DNA of 49,791 nt from an uncultured Collinsella sp. (GTDB taxonomy: Bacteria > Actinomycetota > Coriobacteriia > Coriobacteriales > Coriobacteriaceae), in NCBI GenBank assembly GCA_900550965.1, contig URUC01000001.1:1-49791 (forward strand), read 5' to 3'. The notes below the pieces were generated by a model that ran no database searches, was not told the origin of the DNA, and saw nothing but the letters and a program-made list of their open reading frames with translations. The position numbers were made by a program, and so were the translations under genes. This document shows, piece after piece, positions 16,798 through 24,683 of this stretch (within the stretch, counting starts at the first letter, position 1; every line of letters begins with the position of its first letter).

Positions 16798-16832
16798 AAA
16801 CCCCGGCAGTTGCGAAGAGCTGCCGGGGTTTC
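16798..16832. terminator. GC-rich hairpin in the DUF2207-gluQ gap
   Basis: AAACCCCGGCA and TGCCGGGGTTT form a perfect 11-bp stem around GTTGCGAAGAGC. The plus-strand side is followed by TTTCTGTCGTTT. No plus-strand gene ends just before it, so it may shield gluQ from upstream transcription or belong to the small frame at 16562-16780. Confidence 0.6.
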
Positions 16833-16956
16833 TGTCGTTTGAGGGCTAGATTGATTGACGACGATTAAGGCGCCGAGCCGGTGGTCCGGCACGCGCAACG
16901 TGTGGCCGCGGCAACTTGCGAGCATCGACGACGCCTCCCCTCACCTCACCCCGCGC

Positions 16957-16970
16957 TATACTCGTCCGCA
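16957..16970 (+). promoter_or_regulatory. Candidate -10 box giving a leaderless gluQ transcript
   Basis: TATACT at 16957-16962 is followed 7 nt later by the ATG at 16970, and there is no Shine-Dalgarno sequence before that ATG. A transcript starting about 7 nt after the -10 box would begin at or next to the start codon, as in leaderless mRNAs common in Actinobacteria. No clear -35 box is present. Confidence 0.4.
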
Positions 16971-17989
16971 TGGATATCAACGCATGCAACATAGCAACGC
17001 CCGCCGTGGCCACGTCGACGGCGACCAACAGCAAGCTCGTCCCCGCCCCCGCGCCTGTCGTGGGCCGTTTTGCCCCGTCACCCTCGGGCCGCATGCACCT
17101 GGGCAACGTGTTCAGCTGCCTGTGCGCGTGGCTTTCGGCCCGCAGCCAGGGCAGCAGCATCGTGTTACGCATTGAGGACCTGGACGATCGCTGCAAGCGC
17201 CCCGAACTTGCCGCTCAATTGATTGACGACCTGGCCTGGCTGGGGCTGGAGTGGGACGAAGGCCCCTACTACCAGCACGACCGCCTGGACTTGTACGAGG
17301 ACGCCCTGCACCAGTTGCAATACGCCGGCCTCACCTATCCCTGCTTTTGCACACGCGCCGAGCTCCACGCCGCGAGTGCACCGCACGCGAGCGACGGCAC
17401 GCCCATCTACCGTGGCGCCTGCCGAAGTCTTTCGGCCGAGGAGGTGGCCCGCCGCAGCGCCCTGCGCGCGCCGGCCACACGTCTGCGCGTGCCCACCGTC
17501 GACGACCTCGCAGACGACGTGATCGAATTTGTGGATCGCACGTACGGCGCCCAATGCGAAGCACTCGCCACCGAGTGCGGCGACTTTTTGGTGCGCCGCA
17601 GCGACGGCGTGTTTGCCTATCAGCTAGCCGTGGTGGTCGACGACGCTGCCATGGGCGTCACCGAGGTCGTGCGCGGATGCGACCTGCTGGGGTCCACGCC
17701 GCGCCAGATCTATCTGCAGCACCTGTTGGGACTGCCCACGCCGCACTACGCACATATTCCGCTGCTCATGGCACCGGACGGCCGCCGCCTTTCCAAACGA
17801 GACCGCGATCTGGACCTGGGCGAACTCCGCGCCCGCTTTGGCACGCCCGAAGCGCTGCTGGGTTGGCTCGCCGGACAAACAGGCATCGCGCCGGGCACCA
17901 CGCCGCGCTCTGCCGAGCAGCTGGTCGAGCATTTTAGCTGGGATGTTATCCGCAAGCACAGGGAGAACATTACCGTAACGGCTGAGTAA
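16970..17989 (+). CDS. gluQ: Glutamyl-Q tRNA(Asp) synthetase (or short glutamate-tRNA ligase paralogue)
   Basis: A class I synthetase catalytic domain of about 339 residues that lacks the anticodon-binding half, matching GluQ-RS (YadB), which attaches glutamate to queuosine 34 of tRNA(Asp). Visible motifs: FAPSPSGRMHLGNV (HIGH-like HLGN), LRIEDLDDRC, LIDDLAWLGLEWDEGP, the Cys-containing YPCFCTRAEL followed by IYRGACR (the Cys/Tyr set that binds zinc in this family), VVVDDAAMGVTEVVRGCDLL, and RRLSKRDRDLDLG (KMSKS-like). The N-terminus carries a ~30-residue Ala/Thr-rich extension. The start at 16970 lacks a ribosome binding site but fits a leaderless message. It converges on the phosphoesterase gene at 18005. 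Confidence 0.85.
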   Translation: MDINACNIATPAVATSTATNSKLVPAPAPVVGRFAPSPSGRMHLGNVFSCLCAWLSARSQGSSIVLRIEDLDDRCKRPELAAQLIDDLAWLGLEWDEGPYYQHDRLDLYEDALHQLQYAGLTYPCFCTRAELHAASAPHASDGTPIYRGACRSLSAEEVARRSALRAPATRLRVPTVDDLADDVIEFVDRTYGAQCEALATECGDFLVRRSDGVFAYQLAVVVDDAAMGVTEVVRGCDLLGSTPRQIYLQHLLGLPTPHYAHIPLLMAPDGRRLSKRDRDLDLGELRARFGTPEALLGWLAGQTGIAPGTTPRSAEQLVEHFSWDVIRKHRENITVTAE

Positions 17990-18004
17990 TCAGGCACCCC
18001 ACCC

Positions 18005-18730
18005 CTACGCAACATCCCAGGGCTGGAGCTCGTCGCCCAGGCGAACGATGCAGTCGTAGAGCACGGTATGGCGCTCGGCCGGGTTGGCATCCCGATGAAA
18101 ATGCCCGTAGTACCAGCGCTTGTAGTCCAAGCGGTCCTCCAGCTCATCGAAAAACGCCGTAAGCCGATCAACGGCGGGGCAATTCCAGCCGGGCGCCGGA
18201 TAAAGCGTGGGCGAAAGCATGCGCGTAGAGCAGGTGTGGGTGACCACGTAGTCGACCTTCCAGCCCACGCCGTCGAGCTTTGTCCGCGCCTCCTCAAAGT
18301 TGCGCTCGTCCGGCAGCTCCTGCGGCCACCAGCTGGAATACGGAATGCGGTATTCCTTGTCCACGCTCGTGGCGCCGCCCATGGTAAAGACCGTTGAGCC
18401 GTCGAGTTCAAAAACCTCGCCGCGCGTCAGGCGCCGTATGGGCGAGGTGTCCGACAGGCGCTGTGTCAGTCCGCCGTGCCACAACTCCATGGGTCGCTCC
18501 GCCCAGTGGTCGAAACGTTCGTGGTTGCCGTCGACGAACAGCACGGTATAGGGGCGCGACTCCAGCCAAGCGATGTCGGCGCACTCCTCGGCAGAGAAAT
18601 CCCACGGAAGGCCAAAGTCGCCGGCAATGATGAGATAGTCGTCGCTCGTCAGGCTTTCCCCAAGATCCCAATCGCGCAGCTTTTGCATGTCAGCGCCGCC
18701 ATGGACGTCGCCCGTCACATAGACCGTCAT
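18005..18730 (-). CDS. Metallophosphoesterase, calcineurin-like (1 of 3)
   Basis: A 241-residue calcineurin-like phosphoesterase. Metal ligands are visible in order: VTGDVHG (D-x-H), IIAGDFGLPW (GD), VDGNHERFD (GNHE), VVTHTCS (H) and YYGHFHRD (GHxH). These bind two metal ions; the substrate may be a nucleotide, phosphoprotein or nucleic acid and is unknown. It is last of three tandem genes and overlaps the stop of the preceding one by 4 bp (ATGA), so they are translationally coupled. It is clearly a paralogue of the gene at 19375 (same TGDVHG start, same PxxLW-type spacing and GHFH/GHYH end), implying local duplication. Confidence 0.9.
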   Translation of the reverse strand: MTVYVTGDVHGGADMQKLRDWDLGESLTSDDYLIIAGDFGLPWDFSAEECADIAWLESRPYTVLFVDGNHERFDHWAERPMELWHGGLTQRLSDTSPIRRLTRGEVFELDGSTVFTMGGATSVDKEYRIPYSSWWPQELPDERNFEEARTKLDGVGWKVDYVVTHTCSTRMLSPTLYPAPGWNCPAVDRLTAFFDELEDRLDYKRWYYGHFHRDANPAERHTVLYDCIVRLGDELQPWDVA

Positions 18731-19365
18731 CGGATCACCACTTCCCTCTTATAGGTTTCGAGATCGCGCTCGACCTGCTCGTCGCCCGTGGCGTTGACCC
18801 ACCACGGCCACTTAACGCAACACACCGGCTCGTCTACCTGTGCAAACCACGACTTGAGCTCCTCCAGGCTCACCGGGGCGTAGCCGTTGGCGTCCACGCC
18901 CACGTCGTAGCGCAGCAGCCCCTGCCGAAGGTTGAACTTGTTATACGCGTCGCCACAGCTGTGGATATGCCCGTGCAAATGCCAGCCGCCGTGCGACATA
19001 CCCTGCCAGTCGACCATGGGATAGTGGCTCAGCACGATTTTCTGACGGTCGATCTTGAGCACGCAAATGGGCGGCTCGACGATAAAAGCATCCGCCACCG
19101 CAGGCTGCGTCCAGTCTTTATCGTGGTTGCCGGGCAGCAGATGGATGCGCTTGCATGCAATGCTTTTGCGCAACTCGTAGGCATCTTGGACCGTCATCTT
19201 AAAGCTGAAGTCACCCAAAATGTAAAGCTCGTCATCCGCAGCGACCTTGCTATTAATGCTAGCGACCATGGCGTCGTTCATCTGCCCAACAGTCGACCAA
19301 GGCCTGTCGGCGAGCCGCAGCATGTTCTCGTGCCCAAAGTGGGTATCGCTGGTAAACCAGATCAT
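18727..19365 (-). CDS. Metallophosphoesterase, calcineurin-like (2 of 3)
   Basis: A 212-residue phosphoesterase with FTSDTHFGHEN (D-x-H), ILGDFSF (GD), LLPGNHDKDW (GNHD), VLSHYPM (H) and HLHGHIHSCG (GHxH). The GNHD and DTHFGH forms are those of the YfcE/phage-type group, so it is less close to its two neighbours than they are to each other. The start ATG 19365 is preceded by GGAGG. It starts 9 bp after the stop of the third gene and overlaps the first by 4 bp, so all three form one operon. Substrate unknown. Confidence 0.9.
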   Translation of the reverse strand: MIWFTSDTHFGHENMLRLADRPWSTVGQMNDAMVASINSKVAADDELYILGDFSFKMTVQDAYELRKSIACKRIHLLPGNHDKDWTQPAVADAFIVEPPICVLKIDRQKIVLSHYPMVDWQGMSHGGWHLHGHIHSCGDAYNKFNLRQGLLRYDVGVDANGYAPVSLEELKSWFAQVDEPVCCVKWPWWVNATGDEQVERDLETYKREVVIR

Positions 19366-19374
19366 GGGGACCTC

Positions 19375-20130
19375 CTAACGCTCTTGCTCAAAATAGTCAC
19401 TCGCCGTCTCATCCTGCCCATCGGCACATCGCGCTTCGATCGGCACGATATCTTGGTAGATAAGGCGATGCTTGTCATCGCGCCATTCATCGTCATGGTA
19501 ATGGCCAAAGAACCAGGTGCGGTAGTCGAGCCGCCCGTCGAGCTCGCCCAAAAAGGCCTGCAGCGAATCGTCGTAGAACTCGCGATTGCACTCCATGCAC
19601 AGCTCGTCAGCCAAATCGACCGGCGCCTCGTGCGTCACAACATAGTCGACCTTCCAGCCCGCGCGATCGAGCGAGGCGCGACAGTGTTTGATCTCGCGCT
19701 CACTCGGCATCTCCTCGGGCCACCACGTCTTTCCCTCCTGACGCCACTGTTTGTCATGGCTCGCGGCGCCACCCATGGCGAGCACCGTGGTCCCCGTGAT
19801 GTCGAACACCTCGCCGCGCATCAGGTGCAGCACGTGCGGGCGAACCTCGTGAACGAGGCCCCCGTTCCACTCACGCATTGGCAGCCCCGCCAGCAGATGA
19901 TGGTTCTCGTGATTGCCGTCGACAAAACACGTGGTCCAGGGCTTGGACTCAAACCAGTCGAGCCAGTATTTGTCGGTGTTCGAGCCGCTCCATATAAAGC
20001 CAAAGTCGCCGGCAACGATGACAACGTCATCGCGCGTCAGCGTTCGACCCAATGGCCAAACGCGCGACGAGAAGCGACTCGCCCCATACTCGGCAACACC
20101 GTGAACGTCTCCGGTAACGAAAATAGACAT
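19375..20130 (-). CDS. Metallophosphoesterase, calcineurin-like (3 of 3)
   Basis: A 251-residue phosphoesterase with VTGDVHG, IVAGDFGFIW, FVDGNHENHH, VVTHEAP and FFGHYHDDEW as metal-binding motifs. It is a paralogue of the gene at 18005. The start is ATG 20130, with GGAGG 9 nt upstream; a TTG immediately before it at 20133 is an equally placed alternative. It is the first gene of the three-gene operon. Three phosphoesterases in a row suggest a nucleotide- or RNA-processing role, or a family under diversification; nothing nearby identifies the substrate. Confidence 0.9.
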   Translation of the reverse strand: MSIFVTGDVHGVAEYGASRFSSRVWPLGRTLTRDDVVIVAGDFGFIWSGSNTDKYWLDWFESKPWTTCFVDGNHENHHLLAGLPMREWNGGLVHEVRPHVLHLMRGEVFDITGTTVLAMGGAASHDKQWRQEGKTWWPEEMPSEREIKHCRASLDRAGWKVDYVVTHEAPVDLADELCMECNREFYDDSLQAFLGELDGRLDYRTWFFGHYHDDEWRDDKHRLIYQDIVPIEARCADGQDETASDYFEQER

Positions 20131-20258
20131 CAAACAACACCTCCGTGCTGTGCGACTCTGGACAAATCAATGGAAGAAATTGCAGGCCGGGCCGGCATCT
20201 GTATCCCTTAGGGCTTACCCTTCGTTCTTCCATCCAAACGGATCAAACACCCAAAAAA

Positions 20259-20624
20259 CTAGATCGAGCACACTGTTGGCGGGCAGCATGTTGGGCAGGG
20301 CGTCTTGCCTCGCTTGAGTGCAGCCGCTAATGGTACGCTTGTTTTAATGGCGTTTTGAGGAAGGCTTTTGCACCCCGTAGAACGGTGGTAAATCTTGCCG
20401 TTCTTAGTGACGATTACCTTGATTTTTGAGGTATCCACGCTGCGGGGCTCGATGGGCGCAGCCACCTCTTGACGAGCTGGCGCTGTTTTCCAAGGCTTGC
20501 CTCTCGAAAAACCAAAATCGCAGAATCGATTGATATAGCTGTCGAAACATCCATCGAACAGCAACCCCGTTGCCAGCCCCGCCATGAATCCGCAGGCGAT
20601 CGCGGCCTCTCCTCTTATTTGCAT
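20259..20624 (-). CDS. Small membrane-anchored protein with a His/Cys zinc-binding tail
   Basis: A 121-residue protein. A short hydrophobic helix lies at about residues 7-24 (AIACGFMAGLATGLLF), a flexible middle follows, and the C-terminal 55 residues resemble the Ada/thermonuclease-associated zinc-binding motif: VTKNGKIYHRSTGCKSL ... TPCPTCCP, with His80, Cys85, Cys110 and Cys113 as probable ligands. The start at 20624 is chosen for GGAGGG 5 nt upstream; a longer frame begins at 20699 without such a site and would run through the terminator of the next gene. It has AT-richer codon use than its neighbours. Role unknown. Confidence 0.75.
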   Translation of the reverse strand: MQIRGEAAIACGFMAGLATGLLFDGCFDSYINRFCDFGFSRGKPWKTAPARQEVAAPIEPRSVDTSKIKVIVTKNGKIYHRSTGCKSLPQNAIKTSVPLAAALKRGKTPCPTCCPPTVCSI

Positions 20625-20650
20625 ATATCCCTCCTTAATCAATCTTGAAG

Positions 20651-20697
20651 AAAAAGGCGGCGCGCGCCGCAGAGCCCATGCCCCTGCGGTGCGCGCC
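20651..20697 (-). terminator. Terminator of the CAP-domain surface protein
   Basis: GGCGCGCACCGCA and TGCGGCGCGCGCC (minus strand) form a 13-bp stem with one G-T pair and are followed by five T. It lies 24 bp past the stop of the surface protein gene. Confidence 0.8.
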
Positions 20698-20720
20698 AAA
20701 AACAGCGCGCTTCCCTGTCC

Positions 20721-23700
20721 CTAACGGATCAGCTGGCGGCGCTTATCGGACAGGAATACGCCGGCGGCCACCAGGACCGTGCCGCCGATCACGAAGGTCT
20801 CACCCAGCAGCTCGGACGCATCGCCCGTGGCGGGCATCGCCGTCTGCCAAGTCGTGGCCTCCGCATGCTTGGCCTGGTACGTCACTTGCGTGACGGGCTG
20901 GGTCTGCTCGCCGTTTCCGCGGTCGGCGGCCTCTTGGCGAGCGATCTCGGCGTTAAGCTCGGCAATAGCCTGGTCGAGCTCGACCTTGGCGGCGGTGTAG
21001 TTGGCGAGCGCCTCCAAGTATGCCGGCGCCACGGCATCCGTCGCAGCCACGGCGTCATCGAGTTCGGCCTTGGCGGTCGCGGCACGCTCGGCGGCATCGT
21101 GGGCCGCAGCGATCTTGGCGTTAAGTACCTCGTCCGCATCGTCAGTGCTGCCGTTGACAATGGCTTCGGCAATATTGATTCTGCGCAGGCGGGCAACCGC
21201 GGCGGCAGAGGCGTCGCGCGCGACAGTCGCATCCACCACGGCATCGTCAGCCTCCACCACGTCATACTCGGCATCGCTCACGGCCATCGCCGCTGCATCG
21301 AGCGCGGCATCGGCAGTCGCTTTGTCCCCAGTGGCCTTGGCAAGTGCTGCGGCGGCATTCTTAAGCTGAGAGGCGCGGGCGGCAGCTGCATCAGATTTTG
21401 CCTGAGCCGTTGCCACGACGGCGTCGGCATCGCTTGCAGCCCGCTGCGCCATATCGAGCTCCACCTGAGTGGCAGCAGCATCGATGCCTGCCTGATCGGC
21501 ATCGCCTTGGGTGGCAAGAAGTTCGGCCTCCGCCTCGCGCTGATTGGCACGCGCGCTTTCGAGTGCAGACGACGCCGCATCAAACGCACGCTGAGCAGCG
21601 GCGATATCGGCTGAGTACGCCGCTAGCTCATCCTGGGCCGCGGCAAGTGCATCCCGTTTGTCGCCAACACCGGCACGAGCGGCGTCCAGTGCGCGCTTGG
21701 CAGCAGCCACCTTGCCCTTGGCAATGTCGAGCTCGCCAGACTTGGCGGCCACGGCGTCCTGCGCTGCCGCAACAGCGGCGTTGGCAGCGCTCAAATCGGC
21801 GCGGGCATCGCTGACGGCACGCGCGGCGGCGTCAGCTGCAGCCTGCTTTTGCGCCACGGCAGCCTGGGCCTCCGAGGCCTTGGTTGCCGCGACATCAACG
21901 TTAGCGGCAGCGCGCTCAACCTGGGTTTGCTTTGCTGCAACGGCCTGCGATGCTGCACTCACCTTGCTGCCGGCATCGTCGGCAACGCCCTGCGCCACAG
22001 CAAGCTCCTTGCGTGCCGCATCCACGCCCTGCTCGGGATTTGCCAACGAGTCACACCACGCATTCAACGCAGCCTCATACTCTGCAACCGTCATCGGATT
22101 GAGGTTATACGGCTTATACCATTGACCAGAATATACAAATGTTTGCGCCTGTGTACTCCCGTACAGCATCCCTCGCGTGCAAACGCCCATGCCCGTCACG
22201 GTGTAATCGGGGTTGATCACGTTGATGTAATGTCCGACCGAAGGGTTTGGTCCACCGTGCAGTGCGGCGTAGTTATCAATCTGGGAGCTATGCGCTGTAT
22301 AGAAATCGTAAGCGGCCTTTCCCGTAAGGCCCGACGCGCCCAGCGAGGCGGCGGCAGCATCAAAGATGGCCTTCTCCTGATCGACCCACTGCTTAAACGG
22401 ATTGCTTCCGTAGTTCCACGCCACATTCTCGCCCACGTTAAACTGCTGAGCGTGCGCGACCTTCGTATCGGAGAAGTTCGCGTCGGCGATGGCGGTCGCC
22501 ATCATGGCATATGTCACCTTGAGCTCGCCTAGGCCAACGCTTGCGCGATACTCGTTGCACGCTTTGAGCCACACAACCGCCTGCTTCATATTGGTCAGGC
22601 TCGTCGCGTCGACTTCCTCGCCCACCTTGTTGTAGCCAGCGAGTTTGCAGTTGAGGATGATATCCGCCGCATCGTCGGCACCCACACTCTTAAAGAATGC
22701 GATGGCACCCTGGCGGTAGTTCTCCGCCGATGCATTCGCCGTTGCCTGAGCGGCATCGAGCTTTGCCTGGGCCTGAGCCACAGCCTGGTCGGCCTGCTGC
22801 TTTTGGGCCTTCGCCTGATCGAGCGCCTTGTCGGCAGCGTCTTTCTCGTCCTTGGCCGCCGAAAGCTTGGCCTGGGCATCGGCCAGCTCCGTGAGCGCAC
22901 TGGCATGATCGGTCTTGGCCTGGTCAAGAGCGGCGTCGGCAGCGGTCTTGGCAGCAGCGGCGGCATCCAGCTTTGACTGGGCATCGGCAGCGGCCTGCTG
23001 CTGATCGGCAACTGCCTGCTGAGCAGTCTGAACCTCGCCCTCGGCGGCGGCAACGTCCTGCTCAGCGGCAGCAAGCTCGCTCTCGCACTTCGACTGCGCG
23101 GCCTTGGCGGCCGTCAGCGCTTCGGACGCAGCAGCCACCTTTGCCTTGGCGGCCTCGTACTCCGGGCCCGCGGCGCCCTGCTCGGCTCGATCCAGATCGG
23201 CCTTGGCCGCGTCATAGCTCGTCTGCGCGGCATCCACGTCCGCATCTGCCGCGGCCTTTGCCTGCTGAGCTGCCGAAAGCTTGCCCTGCGCGTCCTGCTG
23301 CTTGGCAGCGGCGGCAGTGGCAGCGTCTTGAGCATCCGAGAGCTTGGCCTGCGCATCAACGACCTGCTGCTTCGCCTGTTCCAGGTCACTCGCAGCCTGC
23401 CCTGCGGCAGCCTGGGCGGCAGCTACAGCCTCGGGCGTAGCATCGGATGCAGCAGCCTGTGCGGCCTCAAGCGCAGACTGGGCATCACGGGATGCCCTCT
23501 GGGCAGCAGTCAGGGCTTCATCCTTGTCCGCCAGCTCCTTCTTGGCAGCATCGAGCGCAGCCTGAGCGTCCTCAAACGCCTTGACATCCTGATCGGCCTT
23601 GTCCTGCGCAGCTCCCAGCTGCTTTTCCAGCTCGGCCGAAGCAGCGGAGGCCGCGCTATCGCTCGCACCGCGGGCCGCGTCATAGGCGCCCCGCGCCTGC

Positions 23701-24059
23701 TGCTGGTTGACGGCGGCAGCATCGTAGGGAGCGGCAGCCGCTTCCAGATCGGCCTTGGCGGTAGCAGCTTTAGCGCGCGCCGCATCAACTGCAGCCTGCA
23801 GGTCGGCGACCTTTTGCGCTGCAGACACGGCACCCGCGCCAGTACCGGCGGCCGCAGCGCTCGTCAGCGGCGACATCACCGCAGCCGTTGCGCCCGCGGC
23901 GCCAATGCCATCCGCACCCTGCGCCGCCGCGGTCAGAGGCGACAGCAGCGAGCCGCCCGTCATGGCAATCGTCGCCGCAGCAACCGTCGCCACGCGCCCA
24001 GCCGCCCTGGCCTTACCCAAGGCCTTGCCGTTCATGTCCTTGTTCATGTTCTTGCTCAT
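20721..24059 (-). CDS. Sortase-anchored surface protein: Ala-rich coiled coils flanking a CAP domain
   Basis: A 1,112-residue cell-surface protein. An N-terminal signal region (VATVAAATIAMTGGSLL...TAAAQG) is followed by about 375 residues of heptad-like Ala/Lys/Asp/Gln coiled coil (roughly 65-440), a CAP/SCP-like domain at about 440-670, a second long coiled coil (about 680-1060), and a sorting signal of MPATG, a hydrophobic stretch (TFVIGGTVLVAAGVFL) and the tail DKRRQLIR. In the CAP domain ACNEYRASVGL, VAHAQQFNVGENVAW and GHYINVINPDYTVTGMGVC match the CAP motifs (H-x-x-N and the G-H-Y/F-x-x-x box). The start is fixed by GGAAGGAA upstream of ATG 24059. Sortase presumably cuts in MPATG, a variant of LPXTG. 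Adhesion, matrix or peptidase roles are all possible. Confidence 0.9.
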   Translation of the reverse strand: MSKNMNKDMNGKALGKARAAGRVATVAAATIAMTGGSLLSPLTAAAQGADGIGAAGATAAVMSPLTSAAAAGTGAGAVSAAQKVADLQAAVDAARAKAATAKADLEAAAAPYDAAAVNQQQARGAYDAARGASDSAASAASAELEKQLGAAQDKADQDVKAFEDAQAALDAAKKELADKDEALTAAQRASRDAQSALEAAQAAASDATPEAVAAAQAAAGQAASDLEQAKQQVVDAQAKLSDAQDAATAAAAKQQDAQGKLSAAQQAKAAADADVDAAQTSYDAAKADLDRAEQGAAGPEYEAAKAKVAAASEALTAAKAAQSKCESELAAAEQDVAAAEGEVQTAQQAVADQQQAAADAQSKLDAAAAAKTAADAALDQAKTDHASALTELADAQAKLSAAKDEKDAADKALDQAKAQKQQADQAVAQAQAKLDAAQATANASAENYRQGAIAFFKSVGADDAADIILNCKLAGYNKVGEEVDATSLTNMKQAVVWLKACNEYRASVGLGELKVTYAMMATAIADANFSDTKVAHAQQFNVGENVAWNYGSNPFKQWVDQEKAIFDAAAASLGASGLTGKAAYDFYTAHSSQIDNYAALHGGPNPSVGHYINVINPDYTVTGMGVCTRGMLYGSTQAQTFVYSGQWYKPYNLNPMTVAEYEAALNAWCDSLANPEQGVDAARKELAVAQGVADDAGSKVSAASQAVAAKQTQVERAAANVDVAATKASEAQAAVAQKQAAADAAARAVSDARADLSAANAAVAAAQDAVAAKSGELDIAKGKVAAAKRALDAARAGVGDKRDALAAAQDELAAYSADIAAAQRAFDAASSALESARANQREAEAELLATQGDADQAGIDAAATQVELDMAQRAASDADAVVATAQAKSDAAAARASQLKNAAAALAKATGDKATADAALDAAAMAVSDAEYDVVEADDAVVDATVARDASAAAVARLRRINIAEAIVNGSTDDADEVLNAKIAAAHDAAERAATAKAELDDAVAATDAVAPAYLEALANYTAAKVELDQAIAELNAEIARQEAADRGNGEQTQPVTQVTYQAKHAEATTWQTAMPATGDASELLGETFVIGGTVLVAAGVFLSDKRRQLIR

Positions 24060-24145
24060 TGCCGATTCCTTCCCACGGTGAGCCGTTGTTTGACACAGAT
24101 AGTCGATCTAACTTGCCCCGCTAAAAAGAGGTGATAACGGGGTAA

Positions 24146-24436
24146 TTAAATTGAGCGAATTGAATCGTGATGAAACTGATCTCCGCAAAAGCCAAACTCA
24201 TAGTTCCGCTCGCGCTCAATCTCATCTAAATACTCGAGTTCTTCGCCGCATGGCTTCTCTTCATCTAGAAATACAAGCCCGTTCTCTGCGCGAGAACCGA
24301 CAGTGCAACCAAGGATAGTCTCGAGATTAATGTAACTACTATTATCGTTGTTAAAGGAGAAACTGCTGGTGCTCATGCTCAAGTCCCGTCTACATAAACT
24401 CAAATTGCTGTGCTTGGCCTCTTTTAGAGACCCCAT
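24146..24436 (-). CDS. Small AT-rich reading frame, hypothetical
   Basis: A 96-residue frame rich in Ser, Asn and Glu, ending in EIERERNYEFGFCGDQFHHD. Base composition is clearly more AT-rich than in the genes around it. It has no recognised domain and no good ribosome binding site; an internal ATG at 24376 (MSTSSFSFNNDN) is another start. It could be a real small gene of the island or non-coding. The gap from 24437 to 24683 holds nothing else I can support. Confidence 0.3.
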   Translation of the reverse strand: MGSLKEAKHSNLSLCRRDLSMSTSSFSFNNDNSSYINLETILGCTVGSRAENGLVFLDEEKPCGEELEYLDEIERERNYEFGFCGDQFHHDSIRSI

Positions 24437-24683
24437 CTCATACGCTATGACTGCAGTATATGCGCTCCGCTTGTATGTTGCAAGAACAATTTTATTTTTC
24501 TAACGCATATAACGGATGTTCATTTCTGTAAACCGCCTCGCTCTCCCCCGCCGCTCCCTCACTTGTTTTGTTACATGTGTTGAATACCATCCCGTACGGA
24601 CAAAATCTCACGCAGGGCGGTTAAGACAGTGGCGTCCATGCCACCAGAGAAAATAGAAGAAAGGAAAGAGAAGCAGTCGGCGA

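Noticed and set aside
20721..24059. Repetitive DNA suggesting tandem repeats or a CRISPR-like array
   Set aside because: The repetition comes from Ala/Lys/Gln coiled-coil codons in one open frame; there are no constant repeats with equal spacers.
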